Assembly (NCBI RefSeq): GCF_031755915.1
Contig: NC_083379.1
Location: forward strand, 19,179,501 to 19,243,500
Direction of reading: 5' to 3'
DNA: 64,000 nt
Source: Ziziphus jujuba
Taxonomy: Eukaryota > Streptophyta > Magnoliopsida > Rosales > Rhamnaceae
The notes beneath the pieces are model-generated. The model had not been told where the DNA came from, made no database searches, and saw only the letters and a list, made by a program, of their open reading frames with translations. How positions within the stretch are numbered: position 1 is the first letter of the stretch; each line of letters opens with the position of its first letter. The position numbers were made by a program, and so were the translations under genes. This document shows, piece by piece, positions 12,800 through 25,301 of this stretch.

Positions 12800-12976
12800 C
12801 TATAAAGGTTTAGAAAAAATCACAGAGGAAATATTAAAAGGAAGCTTGTGAGCTTTATTACATTTGCATGGATTACAAATAAAACTTTTAGATGAGAAGA
12901 CAAGTAAAGAAAAAGATGAAATTAAATGGCATAGGACTTTATTGGATGGATGACCTAAGTGAAGATGCCAATCCTT

Positions 12977-14453
12977 TTAGGAAGTTTTGACAGCAGAAAA
13001 AGAAACTAAGGGTGGAGTGATGTCAAAATTATTGGACTGAAATGGCCACTCATAGATGCCTTCTTTATTTTGTTCGTGAAGTAGTGTCACTCCCGTTGGT
13101 ATGTCCTTCACAAGAAAACCAATGTGTGAGAATTCAATGGTAGTATTATTATTATTATTAAAGAAGTGAGAAACTGATACCAAATTCTTGGTCATTTGTA
13201 GGACACATAAAACATTGGATAAATGAAAGGATCTATTGTGAGCAGGAAGATGAGTGGAACCAATATTAGTAATTTGTAAACCATTACCATTGCCAACCAT
13301 AATTTCTTCAATTCCATCATAGTCAGAATGAGCAAACAGATTATGAAAATCATTTGTGACATGGTAAGAAGCACCTAAATCAAGAAGCCAAGGTGTATGA
13401 GAGGAAGGAACAGATTGAACCTGCTGACCTGAATAGTAGACCTGTGATATAGGAGTAGCCAGAGGAGTAGGTAAAATACCTGGTTGGTTAATAGAAGCCC
13501 ACTGATATTTCAATTGATAACAAAATTTGGCCGAGTGTCCCAATTGTCCACATAGCTGACAACAACCACGATAAGGCCCAAAGGAAAGAGATGCGAATGA
13601 AGGAGGCCGAGAGGTGTGATGAAATTTGGAAGCCAATTCTACCAAAAGGTGTGATTGAATGTATGACTGCCATTATTTTGAGTAGCAACATGAGCCAGCA
13701 GAGGAGTTTCATTTGAAATGATAATGTCTAATTTGTGAATATATGCCTCATACTCCAATAATCTTTCATGAAGGTCTTCAAACAAAATCTCAGTATCTCT
13801 AGAATGTAAGGCAACAGAGATTTCTTTTAGATCAGAATTTAATTCATTTAGGATATAAATAGTGATCTCTTCATCTTTTAATGGTTCTTGAAGCATGGCT
13901 AATTCATCAGCTGCTGCTTTAATTTCAAACATATAAGTGGTGAGGCTACGTGAACCTTGCGGGCGAACAAGCTTCTCTCAAAGGCGAATGATCCTTGATC
14001 GCGACGGCTTTGCATAGGTGAGATGGAGTTTCTCCACAATTCCTATGATGTTTTTGCAGAAGCTACCATTGAGGCAAGATCAGAAGATAGAGAGGCCAAA
14101 AGAGATCCAAAAAGAAGCTGATCTTGCCGAGACCAAAATAAATAAAGTAGATTAGAAGATGGAGATGGGCAAGGAAGAGAACCATCAATATATCCTGTGA
14201 GTGCATATCCATAAAGGAGAGCATCCCATTGTGCTTTCCACGTGAAAAAATTTATTGGGGTGAGTTGAATTGATGCATAGGTTGCAACATTAATGAATTG
14301 GTGATTGGCAAAGTCAGAATTTTGATTACCAGTTATAGAACAAGAAAGAGAAGAGGAAATTGGAGTGTGTGCAGCCATGGAAAAGGAGACGAAAAATATA
14401 ATAATAATAAAATAAAAAACAAAAAATGGCATATATAGGATTGGATGAGACAA
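12977..14453 (-). pseudogene. broken copia gag-protease reading frames
   Basis: Three overlapping fragments of one former polyprotein. 14453-14043 is the gag N-terminus with the LTPINFFTWKAQWDALL segment. 13932-13639 is the central gag helical region (EELHERLLEYEAYI-like). 13645-12977 holds the zinc knuckle CQLCGQLGHSAKFC, the protease segment PWLLDLGASYHVTND and the pre-integrase region. The fragments lie in different frames, so the protein cannot be made from this copy. The first and second pieces are separated by about 110 bases of non-open sequence. Confidence 0.8.
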
Positions 14454-14488
14454 GGACTCTGTTAGAGCTTTTTAATGCTCTGAGACCA

Positions 14489-14671
14489 TGTAAACACTTA
14501 TGCAAATAATTGGAAAGCTTAATTCATTGATTTAGCAAAGCTGATATTTATACAGAGTACATAGTGAATATGTAGTGAAGATATAAGTATACAACAAGAG
14601 ATTAATCAAAATCCATTTACAGAAGATTAAGGATAATAACAGGAAAACTAACTAATCTCTATCAGCCAGCA
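14489..14671 (-). repeat. copia 5' LTR (about 180 bp)
   Basis: Lies directly beyond the primer-binding site. In plus orientation it begins TGTAAACACTT and ends near ATCAGCCA(GCA), so both TG and CA ends are present. No second copy was found in the window, in line with the loss of the 3' half of the element. Confidence 0.6.
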
Positions 14672-15270
14672 GCGAGAAGTATTTGGGTTTGGAAAAGAAA
14701 AGGAGGTAAAAAAAAAAATAAAAAAGAAAGCATTTTTGACATTTCATCATAAATGGGACCCTGTAAATAGAAAATGGAATTGTTAAAACAACTTCCTATT
14801 GCTTTTCAAGCCTCAAAATTGATTATCAAATAATCAAAAGCTAAAGGTTTTTAATAAGGTTTATTTTAATATTACTCTAACTTCCAAAAAAAATCAGTTT
14901 TAGTTGTATTGTAGGAATAATTAGCTACAAAAATGATCAATTAAGTGTTTTGTGAGCTATTATTTTTATAATTGTTGTATGATTCAAAATTTGTATTGAG
15001 TATTTAGTAAATAATAGTGTTTATATACTGTTACGGTATATAATTATTAAAAAGTATATTATTATCATCTTTCTACATGTAGTATTAAATTTTTTATTGT
15101 TCTTTTTTTTTTTTTGAAGAAATTTTTATTATTATTAAATATTTAACACAATATTTTTAATCGCAATTATAATAAATGTTGATAAAAAAAATACAATAAA
15201 TGAAAAAAGTAAAGAACATAAAATATTGAACATAAAACTGTACAGTATAATGTCAATAAATCTAGGACAA
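14672..15270. other. AT-rich intergenic, no gene recognised
   Basis: Contains A- and T-runs and short AT words only. No coding sequence or repeat structure is supported. Confidence 0.35.
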
Positions 15271-15279
15271 ATATAATAT

Positions 15280-15950
15280 GGGGAATTTGGCCCAATATCC
15301 CCTTTGGGATGAGCTTAATGATATATGCCCCTTCATTTGCTATCATTTTTTTTCTACCCTTCAATATTCATTTTAACCTTAAGACAATGAAAAATGACTT
15401 GGGTATCCATCCATTCCACTCCACGTTGGTTTGGGAAAAAAAAAAAGAACCCAGTTCCTTTTATGTTTGTTTAAACAAACAAAGAACAAAAATCCACAGT
15501 TCGACAATATTTCGATTCTTCTCCAAAGAACAAAAAAACTCTGCAAATCCTTCTCCAAAAACAATGAAAAGCTCGTGGGCACCTGTGGCCAAGCTTCACG
15601 GCGTTTTTCATTAACCCCTGATTTGTTCTTCTTCTTTTTCCTGGAAGTCCAAAGCTTATCAAACGCAACCCTGACAAAGAAGAAGAAGACGAATAGTCCG
15701 ACAATGTTTCGATTCAATGGAGGAGATGGGTTCTGAGCTTATCAACAATGGGGTCTTCTTGAACAAGGATGATGAAGGAGGAAAGAACGGGTGAAGAAAA
15801 GAAAGAAATAACAGAAAAAAAAAATATTTAATTTGAATATAAAGGTATTTTGGGATTAACAAAAATTGAAAGGGTAGAAAAAAATGATAGCAAATGAATG
15901 GGCAAATATCAATAAGCTCATCCCGAAAGGGATATTGAGCCAAATTCCCT
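15280..15950. mobile_element. Mutator-like element (possible Pack-MULE)
   Basis: A 671-bp element with inverted ends of about 100 bp (GGGGAATTTGGC on the left; GCCAAATTCCCT on the right). Matching inner blocks GATGAGCTT / AAGCTCATC and TTTGCTATCATTTTT / AAAAATGATAGCAAA extend the arms. The 9-bp direct repeat ATATAATAT flanks it (15271-15279 and 15951-15959), the duplication size typical of Mutator-like transposases. The interior (about 15430-15730) is less AT-rich than the flanks and open in several frames, which suggests captured host sequence. I do not recognise any product. It encodes no transposase. Confidence 0.75.
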
Positions 15951-15959
15951 ATATAATAT

Positions 15960-17780
15960 TAACTTTTATTACGCATTAAAATTGATATTTTAATCATGAA
16001 GAATTGAAAAAAATAAAATTAAAATTTGAAAAACTAATTTTTTAATGTTTCTAAAAATAACTACCAAATAACATAGATTATTATAAAATGAGAATTTGTT
16101 TATTTTATTATATGAACCCTAGCTGAGCAATTTTGGGCCGCTTTACCATCAAACAGTTAGGAGGCAGTTTTGAAAATTCCTAAACGTATTACAATTGGTA
16201 GGGTATTGGTTTTTGAAAATCTTAAACCGATTTAACCGATTCCACCCACATGCTTTCAAAAAAATTTCAATATTCATTTGTCTCTAGCCTAAGCCTAAGG
16301 CCAAACCTTATTATTTTATCGCCAAATTTCAGTCACTCTCACAATTTTGCCCTAGCCTTTCCGATAGCTCTAACCTCCCTTTGATCTCTCACTTCACCTA
16401 CACATCCGATCCTTTCTTCGTTGGCTGGTGGAGTGGCCACATTTTGGCCAAAGGGCCATGGCCACCCAAGCTTTTCTAATTGTTTTTTAAAATAATAATT
16501 GTATATTTTAGAAAATTAAGTAAAAAAAAGGTCATTATATATTTAAATTTGGCCCCTTAATCTATAATTAACTTATTTATATATATTACAGTTATTTTTT
16601 GTAATCATTTATTTTTCTAAATTATAAACTTTATTAGGTAAGTATGGATATTATTAAAAAGAGAACGTTTTGCAATGTAAAAAAATCTATATACAGTTCC
16701 AAAAAACATCTAAATTATCAAAAAACTCATCAAATTTTCCATTTCTTCCTTAATATCTTCTTCCAAAAAAAAAAAAAGGAGCCTCCATTGTCCAAAGAAA
16801 ACAAAAAAAAGCAGCCACCACTTCAGCAATCTGCTGGAGATAGCCACCGAATCTTTAGCTACTCTTAATCATCAGAGAAGCTAAGCATGCAGTTTGGTCT
16901 CCAACACCATCATCTTCATGTAGAGATTTGAAACAATTTTGCCAAAGAATCTGGTTGGAGGCAGGCTTTCAAATATCGTTAATGGTTTTCTCAACTTTCA
17001 AAACACTCACAACTCTTTCTTTTTTATTATTTTATAATTTTTTTAACTTTCATAATTTTTGTAGTTTTTTTTCAAAAAAGAATTCCGACCATCCGATAAG
17101 AGCCGCCTATGTTAGTACCAGCAGAAGAAGAAACCTCAAAACTTGATCCAATAGCTTCTTTGCTCTTCTTGAAACTTCTCTATTTTCTAGATCCTATAAA
17201 ACCATCTCCATCTTTTGACACCATTTTTGCTTCAATAATTACTCTATGATTTATTCCCAAACGAAATCATGAAAGATAAAAAACGACCCACCCAATATTA
17301 TCATCCAAGATAGGAGTTGGAAAAAGAAATTTGATAATCATAGCCTGGCTACTGAGAAAGTTCTAATGTTTCTACTTCGTTTATTTTGAAAGCTAAATTT
17401 TTTTTAAAAAAAAATTAACAAGGATATTATAGTAATATAAATTTTTTAAAACTATATTATAGTAATATAAATTTTTTGAAACTATGTCAAATTATTTTTG
17501 CATTGCAATTAGAAACTCTCTATTAAAAAATGTCAGCAATAACTTTCAAATTAGCAAAAGTGATTAGTGATAAGTATTTATATTTTTCATGTTTATTAGT
17601 TAATATTTTCACCGAAAAATTCTAAGTTAATATTTATAAGAACTTTTGTATTCCATTTGGATTTGGTGTTTTCTAGCTTATTATTAATTAATGATCATTT
17701 ATTTATTTTTTTATATTAGTGTACTTTTTTAATTTGATTATATTTTTCTAAATTAATATTTGATTTTAAGGGTGTATTTT
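15960..17780. other. intergenic, no gene recognised
   Basis: Mixed sequence. 16120-16480 and 16780-17250 are less AT-rich and contain short open frames, but no domain can be identified and no splice-consistent model was found. They may be remnants of old insertions. Confidence 0.35.
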
Positions 17781-17788
17781 ATTTGACT

Positions 17789-18991
17789 CAAGGTTTAAAA
17801 TTTTGGTATGGATGCAAATATCAAAAGTTCATAATATGAAAATTTCCATAAAAATATAAAAAAGTATTTAATATTAATTAATTCAGAAAAAATGATAGAA
17901 ATTGATGGAAATTTATTTTTAAAAGTGAAAGTTTTTGTTGAAACTTTATAATTAGCTTATTTAATCAATTAATTATCAATTTGATTATAAAAATTGTAAA
18001 AATATTAAATAGATATTATATTTTTCTTAACTAATTTAATATATAATAAGAAATAATGATTATAAATAAATTATTATTAAAAAATATATATATTTGATAA
18101 ATTTATTTATTAATTAAGATAAAATAATTATTACAATTACATTGTATTTTATAAATATTATCTCAATACTTAGAATTCTTAGGTGCTTGAAAATTATTAC
18201 TTTCTTTCTCGTTCTCATTTTAAAATGTAAAATGTGAAAAGTAATTATTAAAAAATATATCTTTTTGATAATTTTTCATATAATTATTAGTATGTCAACC
18301 ATAAAATCTTATATTAAATGTAATTTTCCTTAATGTTTAGTATAATATATTCTATTATTTTTTATTTTTATTTATTTAATATTATTAATTTAAATACTAT
18401 CAATATCAATTCTACATAATATTATATTTCCATATTATTATTTTTTATTCTTATATAATTAACTATTAACTTGTAATTATGAGATTCTAATGAATCCATC
18501 TTATATAAAATGTACAGCAAGTATATATACATTTTATCAATAAATAGAACCTACTAATGTTATTCAATTTAATTCACTCCATTTTATTTATATCATTAAA
18601 TATTTAAAAGATAATTAAAAAGTAAAAAAAAAATTATCACTAAAGTTAATTTGGTAAAATAATTTACTGAACATCAATAATACTTATGAATTTTTTTTTA
18701 TAAAAAATTTTTAAAAATTGTACAGATTTTTTTTAAATTTCCATAGAAATTTTGGAAATTTTGGAAATTTTTACATGAAAATTTTTAAAATTTTAATGGA
18801 TATTATAGATTTTTTAATTAAATTGTTAAGGATTTAATATGGATATTTTGACGGATATTTTCATAAAAATTTCGATACATATTATAAAAATTATACTTAT
18901 TTTTATTTAAGACCTAAATTTCCTTTCAACCCCTTATAAAAACAAAATTTTTTTCAAAATTTCGTCGAAATTTCATATACTTAAAACCTTG
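17789..18991 (-). mobile_element. 1.2-kb hAT-like element, copy 1
   Basis: A 1203-bp, extremely AT-rich element with ends CAAGGTTTAAAAT and ACTTAAAACCTTG. It is flanked by ATTTGACT (17781-17788) and ATTTGGCT (18992-18999), an 8-bp target duplication with one mismatch. It lies in the opposite orientation to copies at 54451 and 62890; for example the block AATTAATTATCAATTTGATT matches their inverse. It has no coding capacity, so it would need a transposase from elsewhere. Confidence 0.8.
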
Positions 18992-18999
18992 ATTTGGCT

Positions 19000-20124
19000 A
19001 AATAAATAGATTCTCTAACATCTTTTTTATATACATTTGAATAATTAGTCAAAAAAATAGAACTCATGTTATTTTTTAAAAAATAAAAATAGATTCTATC
19101 AATGATATTTTTAAAGAATTATACAAATTTATTGTAAAATCAAATTAACAGGTTTTTTTTTTTTTTTTATGTTAGTAAAATTTAAATTCCTAATAACAAT
19201 GCCATTTTTCTTCCCCCAAAAAAAAAAGTTTAAATTACGGTTGAAACATTTAACTTAGCCCTATTTACATATAGCCCATCCTAAACTATTTTTCTGGTTC
19301 TGCCATTGTCGTTGCCCATTTCTTTCCCTTAGTCATTTGTGGTGAGCACATACTAAATGTTGATTTTTACAAAGGCGAGTACAATCTAAGTTGGATTGTC
19401 TTTCATCTTATGCGAACTCACACATGTTTGTTCAGAATCTCATTTTCTCATTCTCAATATGTTTGTTTTTTCTCTAAAAATGTAAATTCATCGGCAAACA
19501 GACCAGCAGCTAAGCACTGACACCCAAGTTGGCATAACCAAAAGAGCACAACTCAACAACCCGATTGAATGCGACCATTTTTTTGGCGGGTTGGGTTCAA
19601 TTTTTTTTTCACCCCTAATTCAGTTCAAATTAATAATAATTAATATATTTTTTAGACATTTTATACCACTATAATATTTTTTTGAATATTATTTATAAAA
19701 TTCAAATGCTCATTTTGAAATATAATTATGCTACATGCACCAAGTGACAAGATGATATATTAATGCTACATGCACCAAGTGAAGTGACAAAGTAATGTAT
19801 TATTATTTTATTTATTGGAAAATTAATATAAACTAGATTTAGATAAATAAACTTTTTTTATAAATTAATGATAAAATAATAACATATTATTATTTCTTTT
19901 TTCATGTCCATAACATTATTATTTGATTTGGAAACAATATTTTACCAAAATTGGATCCTTCTTGCAGTGATTACACATGAGTTCCTCACCATTCATTTGA
20001 AACAGTTTAGTTAGCAATCACCACTGTGGCAATACCGAGACTTTGGATTGAAATTTGTATTAAAATCTTCTCATCCTCTCTCCAATTTATTAACAAAAAA
20101 GGATATTGGTCTCATTGCATCCTA
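19000..20124. other. intergenic with a short tandem duplication
   Basis: AT-rich. Positions 19730-19795 contain a tandem duplication around ATGCTACATGCACCAAGTGA. The piece near 19580-19620 (GGCGGGTTGGGTTC, CACCCCTAATTC) resembles the end of a hAT-type element but its partner end is not found. No gene is seen. Confidence 0.35.
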
Positions 20125-21505
20125 AATTTATACATGCTTTTGCATTTTGCATCCTACAATTTTTTTTTTATTTTTTTTATGATATTTTGCACCTTGAACT
20201 TCATTTCTTCTTTTTTCTATTACTTTTTAACAGACTTGTTATGTAGTTAGCACATGTGGTAAAAAATTAGAGTGTAAAGTGTGATTCTATATAGTTTAGG
20301 ATGCAAAATGCAAAATTTTCAAATAAAAAAATTAAATAAACTTTTTCATTAAAGATAATTTTTTTTCTTTTAATAAATTTGTAAAGTTTTAAATAAATGC
20401 CAATGTAATTTTTAAAAAAATAAAAAATAATATTTGTAAATTTTATAGAGATTAAAAAAAATAAAGACTTATAAAAAAAGTAATCAAGTATTTATAAAAT
20501 TTAGAATAAAACTTTGAATGACTATTTTTATAAAATATGTTATTTTCTTTATTGCATGTATTGTTTCATATTTATATTTATTATTTAAAAAAAAAATACT
20601 TTTAAGAATTTCTAATATGTAATTTTTTTTATAAAATTTTATTTTTTTAAAAAAAATTGATTTTGTTAATGCTTGATCAAATTCTTTTATTCTTCTTTAT
20701 GTTTTTTTGGATATCTATTTTATTTTTATAAAATTTAAAAAATAATTTATATATATTATAAAGATCCTAAATAAAAAAAGCCGTAGTCTTAAAAAGGCAT
20801 AAGCTATTAAAAAATCTAAAAAAATGAAAAATCATTATTATAAAATATGTCGTTTTCTATTAATTTTACATTTATCAAATTCATTTATTAAAATTTCAAT
20901 AAACAATAATGTGACAACATTCAATTGATTTTTCTCCCATAATTGTAGGGTTGTATATAACTATGTCATTGTTCACCAAAATTTTGGTAAACAAATTAGG
21001 TATGTTCATCATTACTCTTATTTTTATTACATGTATTTTTATATTTATATTTATTATTTAGGAAAAAAGATATTATGAGATTTTCTAATATATATGTTTT
21101 TTATAAAATTTTTACTTTTCCAAATAAGACATTTTTTAATGCATGTATAAATTTTTTCATTAGTCTCTATTTATTTATGAATATCTATTTATGTAAAGAC
21201 TTTTATTTTTATTTTAAAAAATTACATTTTTAATTTTTTTCGAACTTCTTTAATAAATAATAGTATTGTTTAATAATTTTTTGTATTTTAATTAATTTTT
21301 CTATTTGAAACTTTTTATATTTTGCATTTTAAACTATATAATATTTTACATCTTTATTTTTTCTCATGTACCAGTCATATAGCAAATGTATTAAAGAGTT
21401 AATAGAAAAAGGAAAAAATGTGTAATGGTGTAAAGAAAAGTGAAATTTAAAGTACAAAATGTCAAAAAAATGTTTAAAATGCAAAGTGTACATGCTTGGT
21501 AAATT
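20125..21505. repeat. diverged inverted repeat, probable foldback element
   Basis: Arms of about 200 bp (20125-20330 and 21300-21505) are diverged inverse copies. The left arm has TTTTGCATTTTGCATCC and GGATGCAAAATGCAAAATTT; the right arm has TTTTGCATTTTAAAC and AAAATGCAAAGTG. The central kilobase is A/T homopolymer-rich and non-coding. Ends and target duplication cannot be fixed. Confidence 0.5.
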
Positions 21506-21557
21506 ATATGTATGTATTTTTTTAAGGTAAATAAGTCACTTATTTGATTAGTTCCTT

Positions 21558-21588
<31 letters not shown>

Positions 21589-22549
21589 AGTATGAAAACT
21601 TATAAAATAAAAAAAAACAAAATTAAAAGAATGAAGACTCTAATTTAGGATCAATGAAGATTTTTTCTGATAAATAGGATCAATGAAGATTACTCTATCC
21701 ATACAAAAGGATTATGATCTTAAACCCAAATCATATAAGATTCTTTAAGCAAAAAACATATAAAAAAATCATATAAGATTCATAAAAACATAAAAATAAA
21801 AAACAAGTAAAGGAATCATATTTAATTGAAAAAAAAAGGTAAAGGAGTCCTATTTATGATTTTATATAGAAGTTTAAAATATAAAATGTTAAAAAACAAC
21901 TAGTGTAAGTTGTATTGATGGACAAAACAGATAATTTTAATGGTAGAATATTTTTATTTATGCATATGAATGCATGAGTCCAATAGAAAAAAAAATTAAA
22001 TAATTTATAAATTAGATGAATTATTAAAAAAAATTATGCTGACAAAAATATTTAAAAAATAAAAAGGTGCTCCTTCGCAAATTTAATTATTTATCTTTTA
22101 GTTAAATAGTTGACCCCTCTAAGAAGTTTTAAATTGTTTTTCCTTTATAATTAAAAAAGAATGAAGGCTTATCCAAAAAAAAAAAAATAAAACAAGAAAG
22201 ATTATTATCTTAAACCCAACTACATAATAAGATTCACCGAATAAAAAAAGAAAAAAGGAAATTATATAAGGAACAAGAAGAGGAGAAGCAGGTAAAGGAG
22301 CCGTGTTCATGACCTTACCTGATCTTTCTTTCTCACGCACCAAATATACGAACAATCCCAAAATCACTTCGATGCAACATCCCAATTCTAGAGTCCCAAC
22401 TCGCAAGATTTGTGTCTCGCAATTTCTAGGGTTCTTCGTATCTGTTTAATTTATTCCGATACTGAAAAAAAGGAAAATTCAATTCGATACCTTATAGATC
22501 AGAATTAGGGTTTCTGTTGCTCGCTGAGTGAAAGAGAAAGAGAAAGAGA
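21506..22549. other. upstream region of the CSU1/NOSIP gene
   Basis: AT-rich, with a (TA)n tract at 21559-21582 and a duplicated word around GGATCAATGAAGATT (21649 and 21680). From about 22300 it becomes less AT-rich and holds CTAGGGTTCTTCG and a GAGAAAGAGAAAGAGAA run right before the start codon, typical of a plant 5' leader. Confidence 0.4.
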
Positions 22550-25301
22550 ATGCCACAGAGGCACTCGAAGAACAATAACGACCTAGCCTTCTTCACGTAT
22601 GACGAGAAGCGGAAGCTAGGGTACGGAACCCAGAGAGAGAGGCTTGGCAAGGACTCTATCAAGCCCTTCGATGCCTGCAGCCTATGTTTGAAGCCTTTCA
22701 TCGACCCCTTGTGTTGCCAGAAGGGCCATGTCTTCTGCAAGGAATGCATCCTTGAGTGCTTGCTTTCTCAGAAAAAAGACATTCAAAGGTCCTTACCCCC
22801 ATCCCTCTCTCTCTGTCTCTTCTATGTCTACTTCTTTTCGCATAAACCAAAAAAAAAAAAAAAAAAAATCCAGCTAATGCTTGGCCTTTAGCCTGATTAT
22901 TTTGTTTGTGAATGAATTTATTGCCTATATTTATACATATTATCGCTTTTTATGATTGTAAGCTTTGTTTCGTATTGTTTGTGCCTCTCATCTACTGTGG
23001 AGTACTTTTTGAAGAAAAAGGAAAAGATTACTAGAACTTAGAAGACTAGGATTTGGGGCAAAAAAAAAAAAAAAAAAACGGGATTTTTGTGAGTTTAGAC
23101 CTGACTGAGAACTGAGGCATTAATCTGGAGTTGGCTGGTATATAGGAGCATTTTTTTGTATTTGCCAACGAAAAAGTCATTATGCGTAAAGAAGAATCAG
23201 AAAATGTTTTGTTGTACTTTAATTATAAAGTTAGAGGTTTTAAGATAATGAAGCAAGATTTTAATTAGAGGGAATTTGGCTGGGATACAAAAACATTTTT
23301 TGATGAAAAAGTCGTTAATCACCAAAAAATGCTGTTTTACTTTCCTAATGAAGTTAGGGATTTTAAGTGAATGAAGCAAGATGTTAATTAGAGGGAACTG
23401 CGAAAGATAAGAGGTTCATAGACCATTCGGTGTTAAAAGAAAAAGAAAAATGAAAAAATTGAAGGTTAGATTTCATTATCTGAACATTCTACCCTCTTAT
23501 ACTTCATTATCCAATAAGGGTTTCTCTTCTCATATTACTATGGATGATCTTTTTATTCAGGAATACTTTTAAATTTTTTGTACGGTTACCGAGCAAAATT
23601 GTATCCCCAAAGTAGTTGTTATCTAGTGCTAATCTCATGAAAAACATTTGTATAACTAATTAGTTTCCATTCAGTTTTTACAGGACAAAGTTGTGCCTTT
23701 TGGTGGTTATCGTAAATTGATTTCTATTCCTAAAATCGTTCTCACAGAATAACAGCGGTAGCGATCCATAGAAAAAGGCTGTTACCTCATGTAACAATAA
23801 AATGTTTGAAACATTCTATTTCAGGTTTTAGGGTGATTTGTTACCATTTTCTGAGCAGAAGGTACAAGTTTTTGTGATGAACTTGGTAATTCAATTGGGA
23901 CTAGGGCTTTATACACAATGAGCTCTCTGAATATGACTATAACATTGTTTAATGTTTAAGAGCTCGACATATATTTAGTTTTGTAAAGCTACATAATCTA
24001 TAATTCTTTGTCAGTCTTAGTAAAAGAATATATCTATATATATATATATATATTTTAAAATGTGGTAATCAGGTGTTTTGGAATGATTTTATGTTGTATT
24101 GAAGAAATGTCGTTCAGTTAACTAATTAAGTAATTAACCATGAAATTCAGTTGTTCTTCTTGGTGGTCATAAAGTTAATTTTGCTTGTATGTGTGGTCAT
24201 CAATGATGAAATTCTTTCTTAAACAATTTGGCTTTACAACGTTAAAGAAGTTTAGAAAATGCATCTATGTGGTTGCAAAAGAAGTATCTCATGTAATTGT
24301 ATTCTCATCTACAGCAGCATATTGACCATTGACGATACTTCTGGAAGGAATTTTAATATTCTTTATATTGGTTTTTTTCTCATTCTTACAGATATTAATC
24401 AGAAATCTAGTTTATTTAGTTACTTTTTATATTTTCCTTATTGAAAAGGTTTGGTAGAAAGAGTGCTATACAGGTTAGTAGCGAAAGGTGGAAATATGAG
24501 AAGCTCCTTGCATGTACTCATTACTTTGTCTTAAATTCTTAACTAGTTTTTATGATTGGTCTTGCTCAACTGACTTTGTAATTTTTGTCATCAATTCTGT
24601 ACTGAAGATCTTGGTTTGTTGGCAGGAAGGTAGCTGCACATGCTGCTCAGGAGAAGCAAGAAAAGGAAGAGGAAGATGAGAAGATAATGCTGCAGAAAGC
24701 TAGAGAGCTTGAGGCATTTGATCAACAAAACCATGGTGCAGTACCACAATATAATGATAGAAACTACAGCCGAGATAAGAATGGTTTCCATGGGGCTAAT
24801 AGTGTCAAGGTCACGTCGTACGAGGAAGAAGCACTTCGAACAATGAAAGCATTTTGGCTGCCCTCTGCTACACCAGATGCTCCTGTTAAAGTGGATGTCC
24901 CCTCCACCAGTACTGTCTGTCCTGAAGGCAAGGAGAAGCTGAAGCTAAAGACTCTTTTCCCCATCATTTTCACAGAAGACAATAGCGATGGGAAGAAATC
25001 TTCATCTCTGGACAGAACTTTTATCTGTCCTAGCTGCAAGGTCACTCTGACTAACACACTGTCACTTGTGGCCCTCAACACATGTGGACATGTCTTTTGT
25101 AAGAAGTGTGCTGAAAAGTTTATGGTGGTTGATAAGGTTTGTCTTGTTTGCAACAAGGGGTGTAAAGAGAGGAATTTGGTGAAGTTGGAAAAAGGAGGAA
25201 CAGGCTTTGCCGGCCATGGAGATCATCTTGAAGCAAGGGACTTCAAGCATTTGGGGAGTGGTAGTGGTTTGGGACTGGTTAGGCCTGCAACAAAGACTTG
25301 A
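22550..25301 (+). CDS. CSU1/NOSIP-type E3 ubiquitin ligase
   Basis: Two exons, 22550-22788 and 24626-25301, joined in phase 2 across an 1837-bp GT-AG intron, giving 304 residues. It belongs to the NOSIP family, named CSU1 (COP1 suppressor 1) in Arabidopsis, a RING-type E3 ubiquitin ligase acting in light signalling. The N-terminus MPQRHSKNNNDLAFFTYDEK and the first zinc-binding box (C43, C46, C56, H60, C63, C66 in DACSLC...GHVFCKEC) lie in exon 1. A lysine/glutamate-rich helix (about 80-110) follows the junction DIQRKVAAHAAQEK. A C-terminal RING-like finger has C214, C217, C233, H235, C238, C241, C252 and C255. The tail TGFAGHGDHLEARDFKHLGSGSGLGLVRP is the family end. Length and both fingers match the family, so it looks functional. 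Confidence 0.93.
23150..23397. repeat. tandem duplication in the CSU1/NOSIP intron
   Basis: Two diverged copies of about 105 bp with a period of about 135 (23170-23274 and 23305-23397), sharing AATGAAGCAAG and TTAATTAGAGGGAA. The copies lie within the intron and do not affect the coding sequence. Confidence 0.7.

Larger units (their letters stand above)
12160..14671 (-). mobile_element. truncated Ty1-copia retrotransposon
   Basis: A minus-strand copia element that keeps its 5' half. From right to left come an LTR of about 180 bp (14489 to about 14668-14671), a primer-binding site at 14488-14477 (TGGTCTCAGAGC, 11 of 12 bases of the usual initiator-Met site), gag, protease and integrase. The integrase breaks off near 12160, after the region resembling KVFGCLCYPW. 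Reverse transcriptase, RNase H and the 3' LTR are absent. Frameshifts and stops break the polyprotein into pieces at 14453-14043, 13932-13639, 13645-12977 and 12799-12557. The protease active site reads DLGA where DSGA is expected. It is a dead copy. Confidence 0.85.

Noticed and set aside
15309..15943. Several open frames near 15.3-15.9 kb as small genes
   Set aside because: They overlap one another on both strands inside a Mutator-like element and match nothing recognised.
24259..24444. Small open frame in the CSU1/NOSIP intron as an alternative exon
   Set aside because: It has no family similarity, and direct joining of 22788 to 24626 gives the conserved protein without it.
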